Below are positions 1 to 10,300 of a stretch of 64,000 bases of DNA, piece after piece. The position numbers and the translations under genes were made by a program. The stretch covers positions 40,207-104,206 of the forward strand of contig JAJEGH010000012.1 of assembly GCA_022819985.1 (NCBI GenBank), written 5' to 3'. The number at the start of each line of letters is the position of its first letter. Within the stretch, counting starts at the first letter, position 1. The DNA is from Alphaproteobacteria bacterium. GTDB taxonomy: Bacteria > Pseudomonadota > Alphaproteobacteria > Bin65. The notes under the pieces are model-generated. The model was given only the letters and a program-made list of their open reading frames with translations, did not search any database and had not been told where the DNA came from.

Positions 1-253
1 GCCCGAAGGCCAGTTCGGCGAGGCAAACCGTCGAATGGAGATGGCGGCGGCCCGGCAACAGGGCTTGCAGGGCAATCGGCATCCGCCCGTTCAGGGCATC
101 GATATAGGCGCAGGTGTCAAGCATCACCGGCCCGGACAGGCTTGCAGCCGGAAAGAACGGAAGCGCCGAACGGTCCCTGAACCGAAGGGGCGTCCGGCGT
201 TTCTCCGGCCGGATACGGCGCTGCCAGCGCGCCAGTTCGGCCGCGAGGGTCAC
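1..253 (-). CDS. PIN-domain (VapC-like) toxin, 3' end cut by window edge
   Basis: The minus strand reads from a GTG that overlaps the antitoxin stop (GTGA overlap) to the window edge, giving about 84 residues of an incomplete protein. After a basic N-terminal stretch rich in Arg it carries VMLDTCAYIDAL, the first acidic motif of PIN nucleases, and then STVCLAELAFG, where the Glu matches the second metal-binding residue. PIN toxins cleave RNA and are neutralised by the upstream partner, which fits the overlapping antitoxin gene. The N-terminal extension before the PIN core (about 45 residues) is longer than in classical VapC. The last acidic residues lie outside the window, so activity cannot be judged. 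Confidence 0.75.
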   Translation of the reverse strand, partial: MTLAAELARWQRRIRPEKRRTPLRFRDRSALPFFPAASLSGPVMLDTCAYIDALNGRMPIALQALLPGRRHLHSTVCLAELAFG

Positions 254-582
254 AGATCGATCGTGAATTCCCGCGGCAACGAACCGCGCCGGGCGGCCAG
301 CCAGGACCCGAATTTGTCCGGATCGGCCAGCGCCTCCAGCCCGGCGCGTACCAGATCCGAATCCCGGGCGATGCCGCTGGCCGCCCGGGCCCGTTCGTAA
401 AGGACGTCGTCTATCCGCGCCGCGATCCGGCGATCTTTGGACGCCGTAGCGCCGTAGGCCGCACCTTCGTCGCGGAGGCCCGGATCATAGGCGGCATCCG
501 CGGCATCATCGGAAACCGGCACGCCGACCGCCGTCAGCAGTTCGCGCAGCTGGGCCATTGTCATCGTGATCGTTTCAGCCAT
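250..582 (-). CDS. Type II antitoxin of the PIN toxin
   Basis: A 110-residue protein encoded just before the PIN toxin, with overlapping stop and start. Residues about 50-85 (KDRRIAARIDDVLYERARAA) look like a ribbon-helix-helix-type DNA-binding segment. The C-terminus, FGSWLAARRGSLPREFTIDL, is the Arg-rich, Leu-Pro tail that antitoxins use to block PIN toxins. The N-terminal half (MTMAQLRELLTAVGVPVSDD) is an extra module I cannot assign. A sigma70-type promoter lies about 25 bases upstream, so the pair is probably autoregulated as is usual for such modules. The family is inferred from context and tail motif rather than from a clear domain match. Confidence 0.7.
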   Translation of the reverse strand: MAETITMTMAQLRELLTAVGVPVSDDAADAAYDPGLRDEGAAYGATASKDRRIAARIDDVLYERARAASGIARDSDLVRAGLEALADPDKFGSWLAARRGSLPREFTIDL

Positions 583-606
583 GACGATCTCATCTTTCCA
601 AGGCCG

Positions 607-634
607 TTGTTACACAATTTCAATACTTTGTCAA
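607..634 (-). promoter_or_regulatory. Candidate promoter of the antitoxin-toxin operon
   Basis: On the minus strand there is a perfect TTGACA box, a 16-base spacer and TAACAA, ending about 25 bases before the antitoxin ATG. The stretch is AT-rich compared with its surroundings and lies between the antitoxin start and the glnD stop. Confidence 0.5.
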
Positions 635-639
635 ACATT

Positions 640-3417
640 TTACGCCGCCGCAGATTCCAGCACTGCGCCAAGGGAGGCGAGCACGGCACGGCGCACTTCT
701 TCCTGCTTTTGCGCGTTGGCGATCTTCATTCCGAACACATCCTTGACGTAGAAGACGTCGACAACGCGTTCGCCATAGGTCGAAATCTTGGCGGTACCGA
801 TCTGCAGGCCGCACTCGGTCAACGCGCGAGTCACATCGTATAGCAGGCCCGGGCGGTCGCGGCCGTTGACCTCGATGACCGTGAAGAAGTTGCTCGCGGT
901 GTTGTCGATCAGTACCCGCGGCGGCACCTCGAACACGTCGCGCGCGCGCTGCGGCAGCGATTCGCGGCCGGCCAGTTCGCGCCACGGCCGCGATTCGCCG
1001 GTCAGGCTGTTTGCGATCCGCTTCTTCAGGCGTTCCAGATCGCGCGGATCCGAGATTGCTTTGCCGGCGGCGTTCTGGATCGTGAAAATGTCCAGCGCGT
1101 GGCCGTTGGCCAGGGTGAAGATGCGCGCCTCGACGATCGACGCGCCGAACAGCGCCATGGCGCCGGCAATCTGCGAAAACAGGCCGGGATGGTCGGGCGT
1201 GTAGACCGTGACTTCGGTGATCGAGCGCGTTTCGTCGATGCCGGTGTCGATGGTGATTTCGACGCCGCCGCGGTGGGCCTGCCGGACGATGGCGGCGTGA
1301 CGCGCCTGGGTCGCGCTGTCGAGCGACAGCCAATAGGCGGTGTAGCCGAGATCCAGAAATTGCGCGACATCTTCCGTCGACCAGGTGTCGAGCCTGGCGG
1401 CGACCGCGTCCTTGGCCCGGGCCACCCGCACCTCGACGCCGTCGGCTTCGACGCTGCCGCTGAGCAATTCCTCGGTCCTGTAATACAATTCGCGCAGCAG
1501 CGCCGCCTTCCAGCCGTTCCAGACGGCCGGGCCCGTGGCGCGCATATCGGCGACGGTGAGCACCAGCAGGAGACGCAGCCGCTCCGGCGACTGGCAGTGG
1601 TCGGCAAAATCCCGGATCGTTTTCGGATCGTCGATATCGCGCTTCTGCGCCGTATTGCTCATCGTCAGGTGGTAGCGGACGAGCCAGGACACGGTTTCCG
1701 TTTCCTCGCTGTCGAGGCCGAGGCGGGGGCACAGTTCCATCGCCAGTTCTGCGCCCAGCACGGAGTGATCGCCGCCGCGCCCCTTGGCGATATCGTGCAG
1801 CAGAACGGCTACATAGAGCGCGCGGCGCGATGCAATCTTGTGGACGATTTCGGTCGCCAGCGGATGGTCTTCGGCGAGATCGCCGGTCTCGATCCGGTGC
1901 AGCAGGCCGATCGCCCGGATCGTATGCTCGTCGACCGTGAAGACATGATACATGTCGTGCTGCATTTGTGCGACGACCCGGCCGAAATCCGGCAGGAAGC
2001 GGCCGAGAACCCCGGCTTCGTTCAACCGCTTCAGCGTTTCGGCCGGATCGTTCCGCGATGTCAGCATGGCGAGAAAGCTGGCATTGGCCGCCGGGTCCTG
2101 GCGGATCGCATTGTCGATCGATTTCAGCGAATGCGTGACCTGCCGCAGCGCCGCCGGATGAATGTCCAGCCTGTGCTCCTGGGCCGTCTCGAACAGCCGC
2201 AGCATGTTTACCGGATCCTGCCGGAAGACCTCGCCGTGCTTCGTGTTCAGCCGGCCCGACCGGGCGAAGAAATCGCCGAACTCCCGCTCGCCGCCCAGCC
2301 GTCCGGGCAGGCGGACCCAGGGCCGCCGCTTGGTCTCGTCCTCCAGCGCCGCGCAAAAGATCCGGGTCAGGTCGCCAACGTCCTTGGCGGCCAGATAGTA
2401 GTGGCGCATGAAGCGTTCGACGCCGCGCTGGCTTTTCCGGTCGCCATAGCCCATCAGCCGGGCGATTTCGGGCTGGACGTCGAAGGTCAGGCGCTCTTCG
2501 GGCCTGCCGGACAGATAATGCAGATGGCAGCGGACCGTGGTCAGGAAGGCATGCGCCCGGCGGAACATTCCCGATTCGTGATCCGAGAAAACATTGCGTT
2601 CGACCAGGTCGCCGACCGTATCGACCCGGTAGAGATTCTTGGCGATCCAGAACAGCGTATGGAGATCGCGCAGCCCACCCTTGCCCTCTTTGATATTCGG
2701 CTCCAGGACATAACGGCTGTCGCCCATCTTCGCATGCCGCTCGTCCCGTTCGGCAAGCTTCTGGGTGACGAAGCCGTTGTCACCCTCGGCGGCGGTGAAG
2801 TCGCGGAATTTCTGGCGCAGGCCGCGATAGAGCCCGGCATCGCCCCACAGGTATCGCGCCTCCAGAAGCGCGGTCCGGATCGTCAGATCGGACCGGGCCA
2901 GCCGGATGCACTCGTCAGTCGACCGGGTGGCATGCCCGACCTTCAGGCCGAGGTCCCACAGGGTATAGAGCAGGAATTCGACAATCTGCTCCGCGTGGGG
3001 CGTGAGCTTCCAGTGCGAGAGGAACAGCAAATCGACATCCGACTGAGGCGCCAGTTCGCCCCGGCCGTAACCGCCGACGGCGACGATCGACTGTTTCTCG
3101 CCCTCCGTCGGGTTTGCTACGGGATAAACCCGTTCGTATGCGAAATCGTAGATGACGCGGACGATCTGGTCGATCAGGAAACAGTGAGCCTGGACGCATT
3201 GATGGCCGCGCAACGCGGTATCGGTCTCCCGGTCGAAACGTTGGCGGATTTCCTGTCGCCCGGCTTCCAGCGCCGCTTTGAGCACGCCGAGAGCGGGCGC
3301 GCGCAGGGTCGATGGATCGCCGGCCTTTTCGGCAACGGCGTCGAGCCGCTCGACCAGTTCGCGCCGATCGACGATCCGGCGTTGATTGGCGATCGGTGCT
3401 GCGCTCGAAAATTCCAT
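640..3417 (-). CDS. glnD: [Protein-PII] uridylyltransferase / uridylyl-removing enzyme
   Basis: About 925 residues, the normal GlnD length. GlnD senses glutamine and adds or removes UMP on PII proteins, controlling nitrogen assimilation. The nucleotidyltransferase signature VGGYGRGELAPQSDVDLLFL is at about residues 113-132 with both catalytic Asp. An HD phosphohydrolase motif (LLHDIAKGRGGDHS) lies near 540 and two ACT glutamine-sensing domains occupy roughly 735-810 and 840-915. I chose the ATG at 3417 (MEFSSAAP), 25 codons inside the longest frame, because the upstream residues look unconserved. It ends 57 bases before the antitoxin start. mutS is nearby, an arrangement common in alphaproteobacteria. 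All key motifs are intact. Confidence 0.95.
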   Translation of the reverse strand: MEFSSAAPIANQRRIVDRRELVERLDAVAEKAGDPSTLRAPALGVLKAALEAGRQEIRQRFDRETDTALRGHQCVQAHCFLIDQIVRVIYDFAYERVYPVANPTEGEKQSIVAVGGYGRGELAPQSDVDLLFLSHWKLTPHAEQIVEFLLYTLWDLGLKVGHATRSTDECIRLARSDLTIRTALLEARYLWGDAGLYRGLRQKFRDFTAAEGDNGFVTQKLAERDERHAKMGDSRYVLEPNIKEGKGGLRDLHTLFWIAKNLYRVDTVGDLVERNVFSDHESGMFRRAHAFLTTVRCHLHYLSGRPEERLTFDVQPEIARLMGYGDRKSQRGVERFMRHYYLAAKDVGDLTRIFCAALEDETKRRPWVRLPGRLGGEREFGDFFARSGRLNTKHGEVFRQDPVNMLRLFETAQEHRLDIHPAALRQVTHSLKSIDNAIRQDPAANASFLAMLTSRNDPAETLKRLNEAGVLGRFLPDFGRVVAQMQHDMYHVFTVDEHTIRAIGLLHRIETGDLAEDHPLATEIVHKIASRRALYVAVLLHDIAKGRGGDHSVLGAELAMELCPRLGLDSEETETVSWLVRYHLTMSNTAQKRDIDDPKTIRDFADHCQSPERLRLLLVLTVADMRATGPAVWNGWKAALLRELYYRTEELLSGSVEADGVEVRVARAKDAVAARLDTWSTEDVAQFLDLGYTAYWLSLDSATQARHAAIVRQAHRGGVEITIDTGIDETRSITEVTVYTPDHPGLFSQIAGAMALFGASIVEARIFTLANGHALDIFTIQNAAGKAISDPRDLERLKKRIANSLTGESRPWRELAGRESLPQRARDVFEVPPRVLIDNTASNFFTVIEVNGRDRPGLLYDVTRALTECGLQIGTAKISTYGERVVDVFYVKDVFGMKIANAQKQEEVRRAVLASLGAVLESAAA

Positions 3418-3625
3418 GACTCGATCGGTCCGCTTCGGCAGCCGGGCGATTCCGCGGAAGCGCCGGCGGCATGCCGCCGGGCCCGCGCACAAACTTCGTA
3501 TAATCTATGACCGCACGGGAAACAGGCCAGCCGCCGGATCGGTACCGGACGATCGATAGTCGCCGGGCGGTTCGCCGGCGCCGGCGCGACGTTGCGGCAC
3601 AGGCGGGAACATGCAGGAGCCGTCC

Positions 3626-4636
3626 ATGCGCCGCCATATCCTGCTCAAGCCACCGAACACCGATGAGCAAACCATGACGAGCCTGTCCCGTGCCGGAATC
3701 GTCGGCGTTCTCGCCGCCGTTGCCGCTGCCGTCATCTATCTTGCCGTTTTCTCCGGCGGATCGCGCGGGCCGGCGGGGGGCGGCGCCAACGGCCAGGCCC
3801 GCGCCGAAAAGCTCTTTTCCGGGCTGATAAACTCGGAACGGTTCTCGGCGTCGGGCGGCTCCGTCGGCTGGGAAAGCGCCGAGCTGCTGGACGGCGGGGG
3901 CGTTCTCATCCGCAAGCTCAGGATCGAGGGAACGGATTGGGACGGCCGGCCCACGACGCTCGCGGCTGACGAGATGCGCGTTCGCCGGATCGATTGGGAC
4001 AATGTCGGTATGTCGCCCTACGGCGATGTTGAGATTCGCGGACTCACCGCCGCCAACGGCAGGATCGCCGCCTTCGCGGCGGCAACCGGCACGACGGAAT
4101 TCATCGCCGATCTGAAGGCGCGCTGGGACTGGAAGCCCGACACGAGGATGGCGGAACTCGAGACCTTCGACCTGACCGTGCGGGAGTTGGGTACGCTGAG
4201 CCTGCTTGCGCAGCTTCACGACGTGGATCTGGCCGCGCTGCAGGAGATGCAAACGGGCGGTGAAATCGATCCCGCCCTTGCCCTGGGCCTGATGGCCGGC
4301 GCGAAGATCGGCGGGTTCGAAATCGCTTTCGCAGACCACGGCGCGATCGACAAGCTGGCCGCGAAGCGGGCCGAGCAGACCGGTCTGACCGAAAAACAGG
4401 TCATAGACCGTGCCGTTGCGGGGCTGGCGGCGCAGAAGGCCCATCAGCCCCTCGACATTGTCCGGCAAGCCTTTGACGCCCTGATCGCATTCGTCGGGAA
4501 CCGGGGTACGATCGCCCTCAAAGCGGCGCCGAAAAGGCCGGTGCCGCTGCTGCGCCTGGCGCTGACCGGCCGGGCCGGCCCGGCCGGGATCGACCGGCTG
4601 GCGCGGGACCTGGGCCTCTCCGTCGAAGCGCGTTAG
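3626..4636 (+). CDS. Membrane-anchored periplasmic protein of unknown function
   Basis: About 336 residues, divergent from glnD. The ATG at 3626 is chosen because AGGAG sits 6 bases upstream; another ATG at 3674 lacks a ribosome-binding site. One hydrophobic segment (GIVGVLAAVAAAVIYLAVF, about residues 25-43) near the N-terminus suggests a signal anchor, with the rest outside the membrane. The body contains repeated strand-like units such as GGVLIRKLRIEGTDWDGRPTT and GDVEIRGLTAANGRIA, reminiscent of beta-rich AsmA-like or DUF2125-like periplasmic proteins, but I cannot name the family. No catalytic motif, lipobox or cysteine pair was seen. Confidence 0.7.
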   Translation: MRRHILLKPPNTDEQTMTSLSRAGIVGVLAAVAAAVIYLAVFSGGSRGPAGGGANGQARAEKLFSGLINSERFSASGGSVGWESAELLDGGGVLIRKLRIEGTDWDGRPTTLAADEMRVRRIDWDNVGMSPYGDVEIRGLTAANGRIAAFAAATGTTEFIADLKARWDWKPDTRMAELETFDLTVRELGTLSLLAQLHDVDLAALQEMQTGGEIDPALALGLMAGAKIGGFEIAFADHGAIDKLAAKRAEQTGLTEKQVIDRAVAGLAAQKAHQPLDIVRQAFDALIAFVGNRGTIALKAAPKRPVPLLRLALTGRAGPAGIDRLARDLGLSVEAR

Positions 4637-4817
4637 AGCCTGTCCGGTCCTGGCCGAACCGTCCTTGCAGCGGCGCGCCCAAGGCCCGCCCCTTCGGTAC
4701 GCTCGGAGCGTCTCAGGGGTGCCGTGGAAGGCCGGGGCACGCAGTTTTTGTACGGTTGTTCAATTATCCATTTCCGGTTTTTCCAGATTTCCGCTGTTTT
4801 GGGCTATCGGCGAGTTG

Positions 4818-4835
4818 AGACAGACCGGTCTGTCT
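4818..4835. promoter_or_regulatory. Palindromic TetR-type operator-like site, copy 1
   Basis: AGACAGAC-CG-GTCTGTCT is a perfect 18-base palindrome of the kind bound by dimeric TetR-family repressors. A near-identical palindrome is at 38921-38940. No regulator gene lies beside either copy, so the bound protein is unknown. Confidence 0.45.
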
Positions 4836-4880
4836 ATAGTGTTTTTTCGTCACTTCGCCGCTTGGCGCTGGTATCGTTTC

Positions 4881-4896
4881 GTTCATATAATGTTCT
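4881..4896 (+). promoter_or_regulatory. Promoter-like 16-mer, copy 1
   Basis: GTTCATATAATGTTCT contains a perfect TATAAT box, with TTGGCG 18 bases upstream. The identical 16-mer is at 39041-39056, also downstream of the palindrome and in the same orientation. No gene follows in this direction before the convergent mutS end. Confidence 0.4.
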
Positions 4897-4971
4897 ATAT
4901 CGCGCTGTTAAGACCTTGCTGCGCGCAGACCGGGGACGCAGGAGCGGGTTTCCACCCGGCGCCGCCGCAGG

Positions 4972-7626
4972 TCAGTCCCGCGCGGCCGATTTCAACCGGT
5001 ACAGGAATTCCAGCGCCGCTCGCGGTGTCAGTTCGTCGGGGTTGATCTCCGCCAGCAGCCGTTCGGCTTCCGAAGGGCCGGCGGGGTGGGGCGGTTCCGC
5101 GGCGCCGGCGCTGAACAGGGGCAGGTCGTCGGCGAGCCGGCCCACATTTGCGCCCTGGTCGCCCGCTTCCAGAGTCGCCAGAACCTCCTCGGCCCGGGCG
5201 ACGACGGCAGCGGGCAGGCCGGCGAGCCGGGCGACATGAATGCCGTAGCTCGCCTCCGCGTCGCCCGGCGCCACCTCGTGCAGAAAGACGATCTCGTCCT
5301 GCCATTCCCGGACCCGCATGGTGTGCCGGGACAGCCGGTCGAGCCGGGCGGAAAGCGCGGTCAGCTCGTGGTAGTGCGTGGCGAACAGGGCGCGGCACCG
5401 GAGATTTTCGTGCAGGTGCTCGACCGTCGCCCAGGCGATCGACAAGCCGTCGAAGGTGGCGGTGCCCCGGCCGATCTCGTCCAGAATGACCAGCGAGCGC
5501 GGCGTGGCCCGGTTCAGGATCGCGGCGGTCTCGACCATTTCGACCATGAAGGTCGAGCGGCCGCGCGCCAGGTCGTCGGCCGCGCCGACCCGCGAAAACA
5601 GCCGGTCGACAATGCCGATCGTCGCCTCGCGCGCCGGCACGAAGCTGCCCGCCTGCGCCAGAATGGCAATCAGCGCATTCTGGCGCAGGAAGGTGCTCTT
5701 GCCGGCCATGTTCGGCCCGGTCAGCAGCCATAAATTGCGTTCCGGACCGAGGTCGCAATCGTTCGGCACGAAAGGCGTATCCGGCTGCATGGCTTCGACG
5801 ACCGTGTGCCGCCCGCCGGTCACGGCAAAGGTCGTATCGGCCGTAACGGAGGGCCGGCACCAGTCGCCCCCGGCCGCAAGGTCGGCCAGAGCGGTGGCGA
5901 CATCCAGTTCCGCCAGGGCCTGCGCCGCCCGGGCGATCGGCTCCGCCTGGCCCAGCGCTTCCGCGACCAGGTCGTCGAACAGCGCCAGTTCGATCGCCAA
6001 CGCCCGGTCGGCCGCGCGGACGATATCGGATTCCAGTTCCGACAGCGCAACCGTGGTGTAGCGCGTGGCGCTGGCCATGGTCTGCCGGTGGATGAAGGGG
6101 CTGTCGACGCCGGCCGGCATCTTGCCCGACTGGGCCGTCGAAACCTCGATGAAGTACCCGAGCACGTTATTGTGCCGGATTTTGAGCGACGGAATGCCGG
6201 TCTCCTCGCGCAGCCCCGCTTCCATCTGCACGATCAGGCCGCGTCCGTCGGTCCTGAGCGCCGTCTGCTTGTCGAGCGCTTCGGAATAGCCCGGTGCGAT
6301 GAAGCCGCCGTCGCGGCTCTGCAGCGGCAGGTCTTGCGCCAGGGCGCGGCCCAGCCGGTCGACCAGGGGGTCGTGGCGGCCGAGCCGGCGGGCGAGATCG
6401 GCCAGTTCCTCAAGGTCGGCGAGGCCGGTGGCGCCGACGGCCTCGGCCAGCGGTGCGGTCGAAGCCAGCGCATCGCGGATTGCGGCGAGGTCGCGCGGGC
6501 CGCCGCGGCCGAGTGTGAGCCGCGAAAGGGCGCGCTCGGCGTCCGGCGTTCGCTTCAGCAGGTCCCGAACCCTGTCGCGAACGCCGGGATCGTCGCGGAA
6601 AAAGCCGACCAGCCGCAGGCGCGATTCGATTGCCGGGACATCGGTGAGCGGCGCAGCCAGCCGCCCGGCGAGAAGCCGGGCTCCCGGACCGGTGACGGTA
6701 CGGTCGATCACAGACAGCAGGCTGCCTTTCCGGTCGCCCGACAGGGTCCGGGTCAGTTCGAGATTGCGCCGGGTCGGCGCATCGATCTCCATCGTCCCGC
6801 CGCCGCCGTGACGGACCGGCCGGGACAGGCGCGGCGCCCGGCCCCGCTGGGTGAGGTCGACATAATCGAGCAGGGCGCCGGCCGCGGCGATCTCCGGCCG
6901 GCTGAAGGGGCCGAACGCGTCGAGCGAGGCGACGGCGAAATGCGCAGTGAGGCGCGCGGCGGCGTTCAGGCTGTCGAACCGGCTGGACGGCTGGACGGTG
7001 AGCCGGTCGCGCCAATCGGCGAAGACCTCGAATAGCGCCGGCCGTTCGATCAGTCCGTCGGAGACGAGGATTTCCGACGGCTCCAGCCGCGCCAGCGCGG
7101 CGCCCAGATCGCCCGGCGCGACCGGTTGGGCGGCGAAATCGCCGGTCGTCATGTCAAGCCAGGCCAGACCCAGTTCGCCGCCGGCCTCGGCCAGCGCCGC
7201 CAGATAGCTGTGGGCGCGGGCGTCGAGCAGCGTATCCTCGGTCAGCGTGCCGGGCGTGACGACCCGGATGACATCGCGCCTGACCAGCGCCTTCGCTCCG
7301 CCGCGTTTCTTTGCCGCGGCCGGTTCTTCCATCTGTTCGCACACGGCGACCTTGAAGCCGGCGCGGATCAGGCGCGCGAGGTAGGTCTCCGCCGCATGGA
7401 CCGGCACGCCGCACATCGGCACATCCTGTCCGGCCTGCTTGCCGCGCTTGGTCAGCGTGATGTCCAGCGCGCCGGCCGCCGCCACGGCATCGTCGAAGAA
7501 CAGTTCGTAGAAATCGCCCATCCGGTAAAACACCAGACAGTCGGGATGCGCCGCCTTGACCTCTCGGTAATGCGTCAGCATGGGCGTGAGGCCCGGTTTT
7601 CCGGAGGACTGGACGGGAACGTTCAT
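4972..7626 (-). CDS. mutS: DNA mismatch repair protein MutS
   Basis: 884 residues, the usual MutS length. It recognises mismatches and small loops and recruits MutL. The mismatch-probing Phe-x-Glu motif is in [14 protein letters not shown] at about residues 34-47. The C-terminal ABC-type ATPase has Walker [18 protein letters not shown], Walker [21 protein letters not shown] and the downstream [12 protein letters not shown]is switch. The start [17 protein letters not shown] is a reasonable distance from the first conserved block. It is transcribed divergently from maeB across about 200 bases. Confidence 0.96.
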   Translation of the reverse strand: MNVPVQSSGKPGLTPMLTHYREVKAAHPDCLVFYRMGDFYELFFDDAVAAAGALDITLTKRGKQAGQDVPMCGVPVHAAETYLARLIRAGFKVAVCEQMEEPAAAKKRGGAKALVRRDVIRVVTPGTLTEDTLLDARAHSYLAALAEAGGELGLAWLDMTTGDFAAQPVAPGDLGAALARLEPSEILVSDGLIERPALFEVFADWRDRLTVQPSSRFDSLNAAARLTAHFAVASLDAFGPFSRPEIAAAGALLDYVDLTQRGRAPRLSRPVRHGGGGTMEIDAPTRRNLELTRTLSGDRKGSLLSVIDRTVTGPGARLLAGRLAAPLTDVPAIESRLRLVGFFRDDPGVRDRVRDLLKRTPDAERALSRLTLGRGGPRDLAAIRDALASTAPLAEAVGATGLADLEELADLARRLGRHDPLVDRLGRALAQDLPLQSRDGGFIAPGYSEALDKQTALRTDGRGLIVQMEAGLREETGIPSLKIRHNNVLGYFIEVSTAQSGKMPAGVDSPFIHRQTMASATRYTTVALSELESDIVRAADRALAIELALFDDLVAEALGQAEPIARAAQALAELDVATALADLAAGGDWCRPSVTADTTFAVTGGRHTVVEAMQPDTPFVPNDCDLGPERNLWLLTGPNMAGKSTFLRQNALIAILAQAGSFVPAREATIGIVDRLFSRVGAADDLARGRSTFMVEMVETAAILNRATPRSLVILDEIGRGTATFDGLSIAWATVEHLHENLRCRALFATHYHELTALSARLDRLSRHTMRVREWQDEIVFLHEVAPGDAEASYGIHVARLAGLPAAVVARAEEVLATLEAGDQGANVGRLADDLPLFSAGAAEPPHPAGPSEAERLLAEINPDELTPRAALEFLYRLKSAARD

Positions 7627-7824
7627 GGGCAGGAAACGTCAGGGCCTTCGCGCTGCGGTTCGGTGGGCGCCACCGCTATCCTCGCCAAGCTTGCGCCCCT
7701 TGTCGATATCGGAGGTCGGCTAAAGCGGGCCGGGAAGGGGGTGTGACGGTGGCGGCGATGGGCACGGGCGGCGGTGCGGCCTATATCGGCGACAACCGAC
7801 ACCCTGCCTGCCAGCGCTGCCGCC

Positions 7825-10083
7825 ATGTCCGAATCCGAACACGTTACCGACCGGGAAGCCCTGCTGCTCCACGCCTCCGGACGGCCGGGCAAGATCGAAA
7901 TCGCGCCGACCAAGCCGCTGACCACCCAGCGCGACCTGTCGCTCGCCTATTCGCCCGGCGTTGCGGCGCCGGTCCTGCGCATCTCGGAAGACGAGGGCGC
8001 GGCATACGACTACACGGCGCGCGGCAACCTGGTGGGCGTCATCTCCAACGGCACGGCGATCCTCGGCCTCGGCAATCTGGGCGCGCTGGCCTCCAAGCCG
8101 GTGATGGAGGGCAAGGCCGTCCTTTTCAAGCGCTTCGCCGATGTCGACGCGATCGACCTGGAGGTCGGCACCGAGGATGTCGACGCTTTCGTCAACTGCG
8201 TCCGCTATCTCGGGGCCAGCTTCGGCGGGATCAATCTGGAGGACATCAAGGCGCCGGACTGCTTCATCATCGAGCAGCAGCTGCGCGAACTCCTCGACAT
8301 CCCGGTATTCCACGACGATCAGCACGGTACCGCGATCATCATGGCGGCCGGCCTGATCAATGCGCTCGACCTGACCGGCCGCTCTATCCGCAAGGCGAAG
8401 GTCGTGATCAACGGCGCCGGCGCATCGGGCATCGCCTGCGCCGAGCTGATCAAGGCGATGGGCGTGCCGGAGGACCACGTCGTCATGTGCGATACCCGCG
8501 GCGTCATCTACCAGGGCCGCGAGCAGGGCATGAACCAGTGGAAGTCGGCCCATGCCGCGGCCACCGAGGCACGCACGCTGGAGGACGCCTTGGGCGGGGC
8601 CGACGTGGCCGTCGGCCTCTCGGTCAAGGGCGCCTTCACCCGCGGCATGATCGAGAAGATGGGCGCCAAACCCATCGTCTTCGCCCTGGCCAACCCGGAC
8701 CCGGAGATTACGCCCGAGGAGGTCCGGGCGGTCCGTGCCGACGCCATTGTCGCGACCGGCCGGTCCGATTACCAGAACCAGGTCAACAATGTATTGGGCT
8801 TTCCCTATATTTTCCGGGGCGCCCTCGATGTCCGGGCGTCGACGATCAACGACACGATGAAGATCGCCGCCGCCGAGGCGCTGGCAAAGCTGGCGCGGGA
8901 GGATGTGCCGGACGAGGTCGATGCCGCCTATGCCGGCCGGCGCCTGCGCTACGGCCCGGACTACATCATTCCGGTGCCGTTCGATCCGCGCCTGATCGAG
9001 GCGGTGCCCTATGCCGTCGCGACCGCCGCCATGGAGAGCGGCGTCGCCCGCAAATTCATCGTCGATGAAGACGGCTACCGCCGGGAACTGCGCAGCCGGC
9101 TGGATCCGGCCGCCTCCTCGCTGCAAAGAGTGCTGGACCAGGCGCGCGCGAACCCCAGGAAGATGGTCTTCGCCGAGGGCGAGGAGGAACGCGCCATCCG
9201 GGCGGCGATCGCCTATGTCACATCGGGCTACGGCAGCGCGGTCCTGGTCGGCCGCGAACATCTGATCCAGGAGGCGCTGGACGAGGCGGGCCTCGAATTG
9301 CCCGCCGGAGTCGACGTGCACAATGCGCGCAAATCGACGTCGCACAAACGGTTCGCCGAGTTGCTGTATCGGCGCAAGCAGCGCGAGGGCTGGTTGTTCC
9401 GCGATTGCCAGCGCATGGTGAACCAGGACCGCAACGTCTATGCCGCCTGTCTGGTCGCCAGCGGAGAAGCGGACGCCATGCTGACTGGCCTGACCCGGCG
9501 ATTCGCCGTCAGCTACGAGCAGATCCGCTACGTCATCGACAACCGCCAGGGTGCCCGGGTCTTCGGCCTGACCATGATCGTCGCCCGCGGCCGGACCGTG
9601 TTCATCGCCGATTCCAGCGTCAACGAGGAACCGACTTCGGTGATGCTCGCCGACATCGCGGAGCAGGCTGCTGCCAAGGCGCGCGACCTGGGCCACGAAC
9701 CGCGGGTCGCCTTCCTGTCCCATTCCAATTTCGGCAACCCCCTGACCGACCGGGGCGACCGGATCCGCGACGCCGTGGCCCTGCTCGATTCGCGCCGGAC
9801 GGATTTCGAATACGACGGCGACCTTTCGGCCGACGTCGCCCTCGACCCGGACCTGATGGCGCTCTACCCGTTCTGCCGGCTTTCCGGCCCGGCGAACGTG
9901 TTGGTGATGCCGGACCTGGACGCCGCCAACATTTCCGCCAAGCTGATGCAGAAAATCGGCGGCGGTACGGCGATCGGACCGATCATGCTCGGGCTCGACA
10001 AACCGGTGCAGATCGCCCAGATGGGCTCGACGGTCAACGACCTGCTGAACCTGGCCGCCTTCGCCGCCGCGGATGCCACCTGA
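7825..10083 (+). CDS. maeB: NADP-dependent malic enzyme with C-terminal PTA-like domain
   Basis: 752 residues. It decarboxylates malate to pyruvate, feeding gluconeogenesis and NADPH supply. The N-terminal malic domain begins [29 protein letters not shown], followed by the HDDQHGTAI motif and an NAD(P)-binding Rossmann fold ([21 protein letters not shown]). The C-terminal third, from about [32 protein letters not shown] to the end, is the phosphotransacetylase-like domain of bifunctional-type MaeB, known to be regulatory rather than catalytic. I chose the ATG at 7825 ([14 protein letters not shown]) over one 17 codons upstream because it gives the standard family N-terminus. A 15-base tandem repeat begins 10 bases after the stop. 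Confidence 0.95.
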   Translation: MSESEHVTDREALLLHASGRPGKIEIAPTKPLTTQRDLSLAYSPGVAAPVLRISEDEGAAYDYTARGNLVGVISNGTAILGLGNLGALASKPVMEGKAVLFKRFADVDAIDLEVGTEDVDAFVNCVRYLGASFGGINLEDIKAPDCFIIEQQLRELLDIPVFHDDQHGTAIIMAAGLINALDLTGRSIRKAKVVINGAGASGIACAELIKAMGVPEDHVVMCDTRGVIYQGREQGMNQWKSAHAAATEARTLEDALGGADVAVGLSVKGAFTRGMIEKMGAKPIVFALANPDPEITPEEVRAVRADAIVATGRSDYQNQVNNVLGFPYIFRGALDVRASTINDTMKIAAAEALAKLAREDVPDEVDAAYAGRRLRYGPDYIIPVPFDPRLIEAVPYAVATAAMESGVARKFIVDEDGYRRELRSRLDPAASSLQRVLDQARANPRKMVFAEGEEERAIRAAIAYVTSGYGSAVLVGREHLIQEALDEAGLELPAGVDVHNARKSTSHKRFAELLYRRKQREGWLFRDCQRMVNQDRNVYAACLVASGEADAMLTGLTRRFAVSYEQIRYVIDNRQGARVFGLTMIVARGRTVFIADSSVNEEPTSVMLADIAEQAAAKARDLGHEPRVAFLSHSNFGNPLTDRGDRIRDAVALLDSRRTDFEYDGDLSADVALDPDLMALYPFCRLSGPANVLVMPDLDAANISAKLMQKIGGGTAIGPIMLGLDKPVQIAQMGSTVNDLLNLAAFAAADAT

Positions 10084-10093
10084 GCCGGGCGGA

Positions 10094-10168
10094 TACGGGC
10101 AACTCCGCTACGGGCAACTCCGCTACGGGCAACTCGGCTACTGGCGTTTCCGCTACGGGCGATTCCGG
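10094..10168. repeat. Five tandem copies of a 15-base unit after maeB
   Basis: Unit TACGGGCAACTCCGC is repeated: copies 1 and 2 are identical, copy 3 has one change, and copies 4 and 5 have diverged. One frame would read Ala-Thr-Gly-Asn-Ser repeats, but it has no start of its own and belongs to a shadow frame of maeB. It lies in the gap between maeB and the sensor kinase gene. Confidence 0.85.
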
Positions 10169-10300
10169 CCCCTCGGCGGGCGCGACATTGCCTGAAACCG
10201 TTCACCGTGGTGTCATGTTTTCCGCTTACAGTGTCCGACGGCACAGGCCGCGCCGGAACCCTGCCGGACGGCAGCGCCAATCGGGGACGGGGGACGGGGC

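Larger units (their letters stand above)
4637..4971. other. Gene-less stretch between convergent genes, with a palindrome and a promoter-like box
   Basis: No credible gene. The first 100 bases are GC-rich, while about 4740-4910 is clearly more AT-rich than the flanks. The AT-rich part holds an 18-base perfect palindrome and a TATAAT-containing 16-mer. Both recur near 38.9-39.1 kb and are listed separately. A short hairpin-capable sequence (CGGGT-TTCC-ACCCG) follows near 4946. Confidence 0.6.

Noticed and set aside
4863..4877. 15-base match between 4863-4877 and 33066-33080 (TGGCGCTGGTATCGT)
   Set aside because: In 64 kb, several exact 15-base matches are expected by chance, and the flanks do not match.
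10094..10300. Small gene encoding Ala-Thr-Gly-Asn-Ser repeats
   Set aside because: No start codon or ribosome-binding site of its own; the frame is open only because it continues a shadow frame of maeB.
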